Position numbers and translations under genes: made by a program
Shown here: one piece after another, positions 32,580 through 41,778 of the stretch
Layout of the letters: every line of letters begins with the position of its first letter
How positions within the stretch are numbered: position 1 is the stretch's first letter
Assembly: GCA_037102815.1 (NCBI GenBank)
Contig: BTPP01000005.1
Coordinates: forward strand, 1,798,001 to 1,862,000
Length of the DNA: 64,000 nt
Source: Neurospora intermedia
Lineage: Eukaryota > Ascomycota > Sordariomycetes > Sordariales > Sordariaceae
Direction of reading: 5' to 3'
Notes under the pieces: generated by a model
The model's database searches: none
What the model saw: the letters and a program-made list of their open reading frames with translations, nothing else
What the model was told of the DNA's origin: nothing

Positions 32580-34103
32580 ATGACCGATCTTCTCCGCGTC
32601 CTGCCGCACTTCCCCGTCGCCCAATATGCAAGTCTAATCTCTACCCTGGAGAAGGTCGGCCTCACCACCAGCGACCTCTTGACCCTCGAAGCAGCCGACA
32701 TTGGAAAACGCACTCAACTGCCCCTGCTCGATGTCAAGCGTCTATGTGCCGCCGTCCTCGCTGCTCTTCACGATGACCTAGGTGTTTTCGCCACATCTCG
32801 CCGCGGCCAACAGGGCAGCAGCAGCAGTCATGTTCAGGGTCAACAACATGGTCAGACCCTGAAAAACACACCCGCATCCCTCGCCGCACAATGGCAGACC
32901 ATCAGCACCCTAGATCCGGACATCGACCGCGCTCTCGGCGGCGGCGGCATCCCCGCCGGCTATGTGACCGAGATCACCGGCGAGTCCGGCGCCGGCAAGA
33001 CGCAGTTCCTGCTCACACTGCTCCTCTCAGTTCAGTTACCACCTCCGCACGGCCTCGGCAGGCCGGCGCTGTACATCAGCACCGAGGCGCCGCTCTCCAC
33101 CCGGCGGCTGGCCCAAATGCTCACCACCAACCCTTTCTTCGCGGACCTTGACTCAGAAAGCGGCCGAGGAGGAGAAGGAGGAGGAAAGAGACCATCGCTC
33201 GACAACATCATCAGCACCGTCACGCCCGACCTGGAAAGCCAAGATCACATCCTCACTTACCAAGTGCCCGTGGAGATTGAGCGGCGCAACATCGGCCTGT
33301 TGGTGCTCGATAGCGTGGCAGCCAACTACCGCGCCGAGTTTGATCGTTCTTCCAAAGAAGCAGCTCCGTCGTCCTCGACACCAGGCGCGCGATCCTCTAA
33401 CATGGGAGCGCGCACCGCCGAGCTAGTTCGACTAGGTATGCAACTTCGCGATCTAGCGCAAAAGTACAACCTAGCCGTGGTGGTGTCCAACCAAGTTGCC
33501 GATCGGTTTGGGACTAGGATGCCTGAGCCCATTTCTTCTTCTATCCCTCGCTCCTCTATCCCCATCCCACCTCGATCCAGCAGCAGCAACGTTCCCACAC
33601 CCTCCACCCCCTACCCTCACGGTCACCCAGCAGACGAACCCTCAACAATCCAACACCACCCCGCCCTCCACTTCGACAACCAACAACGTTTTTTCACCGG
33701 TTGGGGCGACGATCCTTACGCCTCCTACGCTTTGAAGACTCCCTCCTTGGGTCTGGTCTGGTCTACGCAGATCTCTGCGAGGATAGCGTTGTTCAAAAGG
33801 CCTGCTTACGGGAGGAGTAAGTACCAAGCTGATGATGATGATGTTGGTGACAGTGTCGTTGTCGGCGGTGGGAGAGAAGCTGTGGGGATGCCAATGCTGA
33901 AGAGCTGGAGGAGGTGGATGAAGGTCGTTTTTGCAGGGTGGGCGGCGGAGAGCGGGACGGGGTTGGGAGAGGGAAGTGTGGAGTTTGAGGTTTGGATGGG
34001 GGGCTTAAGGGGGGTGGGGAAGAAGAACGGGAAGGAGGAGGGAATGAAGAAGGGGGAGGGGGACTTGAAAGGGGGTGGGAAGGGAAAGGGAAAAGAAGGC
34101 TGA
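32580..34103 (+). CDS. rad57: Rad51 paralogue, Rad57-like recombination protein
   Basis: RecA/Rad51-family ATPase that, as Rad55-Rad57 in yeast, helps Rad51 filament assembly in homologous recombination. Single exon, 507 residues. Walker A is GESGAGKT (about residues 134-141), preceded by LDPDIDRALGGGGIPAGYV, the usual block before it. A Walker B-like strand, IGLLVLDSVAANYRAEF, lies at about residue 238, followed by LRDLAQKYNLAVVVSNQVADRF. An N-terminal helix-hairpin-like segment precedes the core. Two lineage-specific parts stand out: a Ser/Pro-rich insert after the VVVSNQ strand and a Gly/Lys-rich low-complexity tail of about 30 residues. The ATG at 32580 is the first in frame after an in-frame stop. 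Rad55 is the main alternative; the core blocks favour Rad57 (XRCC3-like). Confidence 0.82.
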   Translation: MTDLLRVLPHFPVAQYASLISTLEKVGLTTSDLLTLEAADIGKRTQLPLLDVKRLCAAVLAALHDDLGVFATSRRGQQGSSSSHVQGQQHGQTLKNTPASLAAQWQTISTLDPDIDRALGGGGIPAGYVTEITGESGAGKTQFLLTLLLSVQLPPPHGLGRPALYISTEAPLSTRRLAQMLTTNPFFADLDSESGRGGEGGGKRPSLDNIISTVTPDLESQDHILTYQVPVEIERRNIGLLVLDSVAANYRAEFDRSSKEAAPSSSTPGARSSNMGARTAELVRLGMQLRDLAQKYNLAVVVSNQVADRFGTRMPEPISSSIPRSSIPIPPRSSSSNVPTPSTPYPHGHPADEPSTIQHHPALHFDNQQRFFTGWGDDPYASYALKTPSLGLVWSTQISARIALFKRPAYGRSKYQADDDDVGDSVVVGGGREAVGMPMLKSWRRWMKVVFAGWAAESGTGLGEGSVEFEVWMGGLRGVGKKNGKEEGMKKGEGDLKGGGKGKGKEG

Positions 34104-34994
34104 GATATGAAAGGGGTTTATGAGAGGACAAGGAAAGAGATGGGCTGAGGTGGTCTTGGGAAGCAGTGAGTGGTGTTTTCAATTGTGCTAGAAATGATTT
34201 GGGAGGAAGAAAAAGAAAAGGGATAATATGTGATACCCCGCCAATTTTGGTGCTTAGAATACACCTATTTAGAATACCAAATGTAAAAGTCAACGGTTGG
34301 TGAGGCCAGTCAGTGAGCGAACGATACACACGGTCAAGAATAGCCAAAATACTCGCCGGGAATATCAAGGAGTTCTTCTTTATCTTGAGTCAAAATCAGT
34401 CGCAAAGTGACGTCGTCCACAACAACTGCTTGCCTGTAGGATTTGATAAGCAGGGGTAATTAGATGTATTGCATGCATGCGTAGCCATTCATGGGTACGT
34501 TATGAACTTTTCTTCCTCACTATCACAGCAACCCAAGAGTATACCCGGTCCCGGGAACCTGGGTGGGACAATGTTCAATTGGCACCCGTCCTCTTTGCTA
34601 ACCTGTGATATCCAGGCAAAAATCGAGAACAGCGACAACCAGATGCTAACCGTAGCAGTAAAAAGGGCTTCGAATGGGTTGCAAAAGGATCTTGATCGAA
34701 CTTGTAAATGTATTTTGTCTTCGTGTGTAAGTCCCATTACAGTCTAGTGTAACCGTTTATCTACCCTCGCCGCGCTCTTTGAAAATGCTAAGGAGTAAGA
34801 GAACCACGCGCGCCCAAACACCTGTCATGTAAACTATCTGCAAGAAATCCAAACATCAACCGGCAACCACCACCAAAGATCCCGTTCTCCACAAAACCCG
34901 TGCTCATTTCATCGACGAGTTGGAATTCCTACACGACACGATACCATATCATATCCTGTACCACCTACCCACCTACGGAGGGAGTCGCTGAAAA
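34104..34994. other. convergent intergenic region, rad57 / ret1 3' flanks
   Basis: 891 bp between converging genes. No coding exon, RNA gene or repeat was recognised. Confidence 0.45.
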
Positions 34995-37900
34995 CTACCT
35001 CGGGTGAGGGAACTCATCCTCCAACTTGAGCTTCACACCCACATTCATACTGATAAGCTCCTGCACCAGCAACTTGCAAGCATACGGCATTGTCATCTGG
35101 GTAACGTTCCTCGTGCTCTTGCAAGCGTTGCAGTAGCCCTTGTAGCCGAACAGGCCACACTCCTGGCAGACGTCGAGCTCGGTGCCATCCGAGGATATCA
35201 TGAGACGCTCCAGCAACAACTGCGAGGCGCCGTAGGCGATCAAGCAATCGCGCTCCATCTCTCCAAGACGGAGACCGCCGTCGCGTGAACGGCCTTCGGT
35301 GGGCTGGCGCGTGAGAATAGCGCGAGGGCCGCGCGAGCGCGAATGCATCTTGTCCTGTACCATGTGCTTGAGGCGCTGGTAGAAGATGGGGCCGTTGTAG
35401 ATGTAGGCCTCCATGGGCTCACCCGTGATGCCCGAGGTGAAGTAGTCTTTACCCTCCCACGAGAAGCCGTGGTCGATCAGGGCCTGGCCCATGGACTCGA
35501 CGGGGTGCGAGCGGAAGGCATCGCCGAAGCCGTAGTCCTTCTCGCCAGCGATGACCGAGGCTTTGCCGGTCAGGCACTCGAAGAGCTTGCCGACTGTCAT
35601 TCGAGAGGGGAAACCGTGAGGGTTCATGATGATATCGGGGCGGAGGCCCTTGTCGGAGAAGGGCATGTCCTCTTCATTGACGATGATACCGACGACACCC
35701 TTCTGACCGTGACGGGACGAAAATTTGTCACCAAGTTCCGGCCTACGGGTCTGGCGGGTTTGGACCTTGATCAGCTTGTTCTCACGCTCGTTGACCGAAA
35801 TCATGACCTTGTCGATGATGGCGGGGTCGGAAATGCGGTAGTTGGTTGATGCGTCACGGTAATCGTCTGACCCACGATCGCCAGCGATTCCAGTAGAGAT
35901 CTGGTCCAACGGGGTCTCCTTCTTGATCATCGTTTGTCCGGATTCAACCTTTGAGCCCACCTGGGCCAGGCCATCGGCGTCGAGGATGGCGTGCTTGACA
36001 ATGGGCTTGTCGTCTTCGTCCTTCATGATACCGCCAACCCTGTCGCGGCGCCCATTCGTATAGCCTTGCAATTCGGCGGTATACTTGCGGAACACTTGGC
36101 AGCGGCCGAATCCACGATCTAGAGAAGCCTTGTTCAGAACAAGCGCATCTTCGATATCGTAGCCAGAGTAAGACATGACAACGACGGTGGCGTTCTGTCC
36201 TGCCGGGAGCTTGTCGTAGTGGATAAGTTGAATCGTCTTCGTAATGACCATTGGTCGTTGGGGATAAACAAGGGTATAAAGAAGGGTATCGATTCTGTTG
36301 AACTGATTGTAGGCAATAGCACCAATGGCTTGTTTGCCCATAGCGCACTGGTAAGTATTACGGGGAGACTGGTTGTGATGGGGGAAGGGAATAAGACCAG
36401 CGACTGCTCCGAGAATCGTGAACGGCTCAATTTCCATGTGCGTAGTACTGTTGGTGATCTGATCCTCCTGAAGCGCCACAAGGGTATCGTTCTCTTCGTT
36501 GACATCGAGATACTCAACCACGCCGCTGGTCAGGAAAGTGTCGAATGTCGCTTGACCGAGTTGAAGCATCTTCAGGTGCTCTGCCTTCAACATGGATTTG
36601 CCGTTCTTGACGATGATGTACGGGCGGCAAATACGTCCTTCATCGGTCGCGATATGAACCGCCGAGAAGTGCTCGTTGATGTGGATGCTCACAAAAGGAG
36701 AGACCCAGCCCCGGCGACGCAAAGTTCTGAACCTGGCGGCAAACCGCTTTGGCTCCCTGGTCACAGCAAATGGTGTACCGTTCAGATGGATGATATACGA
36801 GCCTTTGCTGTGCATCTCTGTTCCGGTGTATTCTCGAATCGGTCCCACGCTCTCATCAGCAGCAAAAATCATCTTCTTAACCGGCTCCTCCGGCACATTC
36901 GTGGTGATATGTGTCATGAGTGCCAAATTCTTTACCAGACCACAGGCTTCACCTTCAGGTGTATCAGAGGTGCAAAGCATACCCCACTGCGAGGGCTGTA
37001 GGGCTCTTGGACCGGAAACCTTTCTTGTTTTTTCGAACTGTGAGCTGATACGCGTCATCATACCCAGCGCAGCGATATAACTGAGTCGACTGAGCACGTG
37101 GGTGATACCGGCTCTGTTCATGTTGAAACGCTTGACCGTCCAGTTGCCGCTCTGAATGGCGCGGTTAAGACCGTGAGAGATATAATGGCCGTTAGCCATG
37201 ATCGCACCATGGGGATCATACGTAGAGGTACGGTTGGGTTTCTTGAAGAAGTTGTCAATGTTGTACTTGACGTCTGAAATGAACTTTTTGAACAAGTCTT
37301 CAAATAGAAGGGAGATCAGCTGTCCAGCCAATTCCAATCTCTTGTTGCCGACGAAATCTCTGTCATCGACGAGCTTGGGGTTCTGAGCTGCCATCAGCAC
37401 GCGGCGAACCATCATGGCAATGTAGACGGCCTTGGGATAGAAGTCGAGACCCTCAACAGTGACGTGCGCAATAACTAGGTTCGCAAGTGCGTCGAGACCT
37501 TCTTCGGCATGGTTTCTTCGAGGAGCGGCACCGAATTTGGGTCTGTTACCGCCCATCTTGACTCTAGCACCAACGTATTCCAACGCTTGTTGTTGTGTGT
37601 AGACACCAGCTCTTCCGGCTTCATCGAAGTTGATGAGGAAATCGTCCTGGTAGCGCGCATCGCCACCGCAAACCAGCTCGATGATGTCGTTGTCGGAAAG
37701 ACCACCGAAGGCCTTGAGAACGATGACGATGGGAATGGGCTCGGAGAGGGTGTTGTGCTGCAGGACAATCCGGTCCTTCTTGAGTACGACGTACGTCTTT
37801 GACTTTCTCTCGTGTGTGGAACTGGTAACCGAGGCCATGACTCCGCCGGTCTTCTCGTCGGCCTCAACAATGATACGGTTCTTGCTAAGCTGTTCCTGAA

Positions 37901-38462
37901 TCAAAATGACCTTCTCGGTTCCGCCAATAACGAAGTAGCCACCGGGATCGAGAGGGCACTCGTTGAAGACCTCCATCTGGGCATTGGTGGCGCCGTTGAG
38001 ATAGCACTTTGCGCTCTTGAGCATGACGGGAATGCGGCATAGCGGGATGTTCTTGCGGACGATGACGTTCTTGTCGCGGGTGTAGGCAATGTCGACTTCG
38101 ACGGGGGCGGCATAGGTCAGGTCGCGGAGACGGCATTCCATGGGGGTGACGGGGTTTCGGGACTGGACTTGTTCGCCATCTTCGGTGCGGGTGGGCATGC
38201 CGACGCGGATGTCTCTGAACTCGAGCCAAAAGTTGGGGTCCTGGTCGCTGCGGACGACGCGGTTGGCCCTGACGATGTCCTTGATTTCCTCATTGACAAA
38301 GTAGTTGTACGAGTCGATGTGTTGCTTGACGAGGCCCTTGACCTTGAGGAAGGCCGGGACAAGATGGAACTTGTCTTGCGTGGTCGAGACGGGATCGGTC
38401 AGCTTCTTGCCATTGTAGAACGGCTCCAGCAGGGCCTCAAAGCCATCGTCGAGAGCCGCCAT
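34995..38462 (-). CDS. ret1: RNA polymerase III second-largest subunit (Ret1/RPC2)
   Basis: Catalytic-core subunit of RNA polymerase III, which transcribes tRNA, 5S and U6 genes in the nucleus. Intronless frame of 1155 residues, close to yeast Ret1 (1149). The N-terminus (KFHLVPAFLKVKGLVKQHID then SYNYFVNEEIK) and ECPLDPGGYFVIGGTEKVIL match Pol III RPC2 better than Rpb2. Further landmarks are NRAGITHVLSRLSYIAALGM, CTSDTPEGEACGLVKNL, MSYSGYDIEDALVLNKAS, GDKFSSRHGQKGVVG (hybrid-binding region), GEMERDCLIAYGAS and a C-terminal zinc ribbon CQECGLFGYKGYCNAC (about residues 1097-1112). The ATG at 38462 has a favourable context (GCCGCCATC read on plus; ATGGCGGCT sense). I see no introns, which is unusual for a gene this long in this window. 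Confidence 0.96.
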   Translation of the reverse strand: MAALDDGFEALLEPFYNGKKLTDPVSTTQDKFHLVPAFLKVKGLVKQHIDSYNYFVNEEIKDIVRANRVVRSDQDPNFWLEFRDIRVGMPTRTEDGEQVQSRNPVTPMECRLRDLTYAAPVEVDIAYTRDKNVIVRKNIPLCRIPVMLKSAKCYLNGATNAQMEVFNECPLDPGGYFVIGGTEKVILIQEQLSKNRIIVEADEKTGGVMASVTSSTHERKSKTYVVLKKDRIVLQHNTLSEPIPIVIVLKAFGGLSDNDIIELVCGGDARYQDDFLINFDEAGRAGVYTQQQALEYVGARVKMGGNRPKFGAAPRRNHAEEGLDALANLVIAHVTVEGLDFYPKAVYIAMMVRRVLMAAQNPKLVDDRDFVGNKRLELAGQLISLLFEDLFKKFISDVKYNIDNFFKKPNRTSTYDPHGAIMANGHYISHGLNRAIQSGNWTVKRFNMNRAGITHVLSRLSYIAALGMMTRISSQFEKTRKVSGPRALQPSQWGMLCTSDTPEGEACGLVKNLALMTHITTNVPEEPVKKMIFAADESVGPIREYTGTEMHSKGSYIIHLNGTPFAVTREPKRFAARFRTLRRRGWVSPFVSIHINEHFSAVHIATDEGRICRPYIIVKNGKSMLKAEHLKMLQLGQATFDTFLTSGVVEYLDVNEENDTLVALQEDQITNSTTHMEIEPFTILGAVAGLIPFPHHNQSPRNTYQCAMGKQAIGAIAYNQFNRIDTLLYTLVYPQRPMVITKTIQLIHYDKLPAGQNATVVVMSYSGYDIEDALVLNKASLDRGFGRCQVFRKYTAELQGYTNGRRDRVGGIMKDEDDKPIVKHAILDADGLAQVGSKVESGQTMIKKETPLDQISTGIAGDRGSDDYRDASTNYRISDPAIIDKVMISVNERENKLIKVQTRQTRRPELGDKFSSRHGQKGVVGIIVNEEDMPFSDKGLRPDIIMNPHGFPSRMTVGKLFECLTGKASVIAGEKDYGFGDAFRSHPVESMGQALIDHGFSWEGKDYFTSGITGEPMEAYIYNGPIFYQRLKHMVQDKMHSRSRGPRAILTRQPTEGRSRDGGLRLGEMERDCLIAYGASQLLLERLMISSDGTELDVCQECGLFGYKGYCNACKSTRNVTQMTMPYACKLLVQELISMNVGVKLKLEDEFPHPR

Positions 38463-41400
38463 CCTTGCATGTGCTGACTGCGGGTGACGGTTCGTCGTAT
38501 CGATCGGGCCGGAGGAATGGAGAAAGGCGATGATGGGACGCGGAACGACCGGGGATGCGAGTTTGGTTGAGAAGATGCGCCTTGCAGTTGTGTAGGTTTC
38601 GATGTGATTTTTGGCCCCGCGGCAAATTGATAAGGATTAGTTGCGATAAACTTTTTCCACGGGCTGGCCGCTGCCGTTTCTTGTCAGGTCAGTAGAGGTA
38701 AGCCGCGGCTGGGGCGGTGGGGGACGACGGGGCGAGAGTGGTCTGTGCTTGACTGTTAGTGTAATGTACACTGCGAGACTACCTAGACGTAGTGTTGTGG
38801 TGACTGGTGCCCTGACTGCAGTGGTAAGGTAACTGGTATGCCGAGGCCCAAATTGTTAGCGCCCACGTTTTGGACCCCTGATTGACAGTTACATACATAC
38901 ATAGGTAGGTAGGTTCCTGTTCCACTTTAGGCCGTGCCCTGTCACCTTTGAAACCTTTTTGCTTTGACTCCGGACCGTGACTTTGATGTTCTCTTCGTGA
39001 TAAGGAACCCCCGCCTCTGTGCGACTCGGACACATCTGCCTCCTGGTGGTAGGTTGTATCTACCTATTCAACCTCAACTAGCACAACGATTTGAACAGTT
39101 TGCAGCGGGGTCAGGCCAGCTAGGTAACCCCAAGATATCTTTGTATCCGTTCTGCTGAATCTACCCGCGCCAAGCGGAAGCCGGGCCTTTGATCGACACA
39201 CAAGTCAACAGGGGAGAGCTTCTGGTCATGAAACCACCTGCCGGGTCGTTCACTATTTCTCTCCTACCTATCATCATGTTGATGGTCTTCTTCGGTCTTT
39301 GTTTGTTGGTTATCGCAGTCTTTGAATTGCTAATCGCATACGACGGAGGTTGATGTTATTCCCAAGTGCTGTACCCGTCACCACCTGCTCAGGCTTTAAG
39401 AATTAGAGAAGGGTTAGTACCTCTATGCTTCCTTCTGGCTGATTATCTACCTCTATAAAGGTCGAGTCGCATCACCGTTGGCTGTGTCTCTTAACATAGT
39501 GTAGGTAGGTACCCATCTTTTCCCAAGCCAGCTCCAGCAGGGTGCTACCTTGCTTGAATCGACCTGGAACCCAACCCAGCAGTGGGGAAAATCCGAAAGA
39601 GGAGCAATTGAAAAAAAAGGCGAGGAGATTTCACATCAAGGTCAAACACTTGGACGCGGCACTTGTGCGTTCGCTTTCTCTACGACGGGATGGCCTCAAT
39701 GAGCATTCAAGGACATCCCATATCTCAGCGTCTAGCTATCACCTGGCTGTCGTACATATAAGTGATCAGAATGTAGATCGATCTCCGCTCTTATACTAAA
39801 TATTTCACGGGGCAGAAGTGAGGATTAGAGTCGGGCGTCCAGCCTTGAACATTCACGGTTGCCTGCCTGTCACTCACTCACTGTCTTATGCCTTTTGTCA
39901 CTATGGCTACCTTTCCCATGCCTTGTCTCGAGCTTGTCTCGCTTGTCAGCTAGAGTGCTGCAACACGCAATCCCTCTCCGTCCTGTCGCCAGCCAATCAT
40001 TACCTATCCGGTTCCAGACAAGGCCTAACATAGCGCAGGGGCAGCTGCAGACTGGACGCAAGGGCGCGGGTAAGAGAATCTGGGGCAGCCACCTCGTGGA
40101 TTGCCTCACTGCAGGCCGTATAACGCCCGGAGACGCCTATACACCGCTAATTCCTCAGGACTTTCACTTTGCCGTCTCTGATGTTCCGTTGGAAAACCTG
40201 GGGGGTTCTCGTAAGGCGATATGTCTGGCAACTGAAGCAGGGCAAAGGCAGGAAGAGGCTTCATCTCCATCCTACAAATAACCCCTGGGCATAGTCAGGG
40301 TAGGTACCGTAGGCTTGGATCCTTCATCGCCTTCGCCTGTCCGTTGATAGGCCATGTTCAAGGCATCTGGTAGCAACTAGAGGCTGTCTCATTGTAGAGA
40401 GAGGCACTCCAGGTTGGCTACCTTAAAGTGGTCAGATACTCCAATGTCACGCCAACAAGCCGCATTTGTAATCATTCGGAACTCTGGCTGTCAACTTCCA
40501 AAGAAGTGGAAGGGGAAAGGGAAAAGAGGAATGAAGAGGACAGCGTCGATGAGGTGAGGAGAGCTTCCACTCACTTCGCAAGTACCGGTACCTGTCCGAA
40601 GGGTGCAAAGCGGGGACCTCTTAGCGCAATCGCCCTTGGCCAGCAGATCCAATGATTGGGCTTCTGTCGTCCATCCACTGCGGAATCGAAGCACTAGTCT
40701 CTGGCTGTCAGGGGTTCGCGAACCCAGCATGCAGCATGTCCTCGTGTGTAGAGGTACTTACCTACCTAGCTACCTAGTAGGTAGAGGTGAGTTGACAGTC
40801 CTGAGGGCATCCACAGAAGAGAAGTGACATGGACCACAGCGGCACCTCCCAGCGGCAGCGGCAGGCTGGGCTGGGGGGGTTGAGGTCCAGTGCCCGCGAG
40901 AGAGGAAGCGGGTGGCATCCCATCCTCTCGCGCATCCCCATCCGTTCGGTGCCACCAACCGACCGACCGTGACCGTCAGTCTTCCGCCATACACTCCCTC
41001 TACTTCGACCTCCCAACCCGTCAGGCTTACTCGTCCTCCATCCCATCTCTCCTTCGTTCTTTTTGCTGTATTACTACCGCTCCCGAACTTGCTGCTCCAG
41101 GCTTCCCGGGGCGCAGCGTATAGAGTATACGTGCGCCGACGAGACATATTGTTTCGCTTGGTACCTCTACGACTAGGTAGGTAGGTGACCTTGACGTCGT
41201 TCCTTCAATCGCATCCCGTCCATCACATACCTCAGGTCCCGGGCCACTCATACGCCTTCCATCCCCCTCTCGACCTGCGCGACCTCGGACGCTGGAGCCC
41301 ACGAGAGCCACGGCCTCGTCCTCACCCAGCGCCGGCCCATCCCAATGCCCCCAGTCAGTCCCATTATGGGCGCCATAGAGGTACTCGGGCTGCTCCAGTC

Positions 41401-41778
41401 TTGAGGACACGGCCGACTACAAGCGCGGTCCTATACCTGCCCACGGCTTGGATGGCCATCGCAACAGCTGTCAGCATCCTGACGAGCTTTTAGAATTCGA
41501 CACACCAGCCTTGCCGAACCCGAAGGAACTATTCTGATTGCGACTCGCCGAGGGGTCAGCCATTCGTCGCTACAACTGCTCTACATGTGGCTGTACATGG
41601 CACATTATCGTCCTCATGTGTTGCTTCTTCTCACAGTGCTCGTCTTGGTATTCGCTGAAAAAAGATGTCGACTAACGCTTGTGTGTGGCATCAGATTATA
41701 GAGGGAGCAGCCGCCGACGAATCCATCACCCTGTATAACAAAAGTGTATCGATTAGCAACTGTAAAGCCGAGATAATC
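38463..41778. promoter_or_regulatory. long divergent intergenic region (ret1 / puf4)
   Basis: 3.3 kb between divergent starts. It is notable for repeated TAGGTAGG/CCTACCTA motifs (38891-38914, about 39505, 40307, 40754-40789, 41173). Open frames here (up to 140 codons) begin at non-ATG codons and have no recognisable product. The part near 40900-41700 is probably the puf4 leader. Confidence 0.45.
40754..40789. repeat. clustered ACCTACCTAG / TAGGTAGA motif
   Basis: Tandem and inverted copies of the CTACCTA/TAGGTAG heptamer within about 36 bases. It is the densest example of a motif scattered over the long intergenic regions of the window. Confidence 0.7.

Noticed and set aside
36219-37001. 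260-codon open frame antisense to ret1
   Set aside because: Shadow of a conserved coding sequence; no independent signals.
34995-38462. Identification as Pol II subunit Rpb2
   Set aside because: N-terminal and central blocks match Pol III RPC2/Ret1, and the length fits Ret1 better.
40754-40789. TAGGTAGG cluster as an interstitial telomere
   Set aside because: The fungal telomere unit is TTAGGG; the motif and its palindromic use differ.
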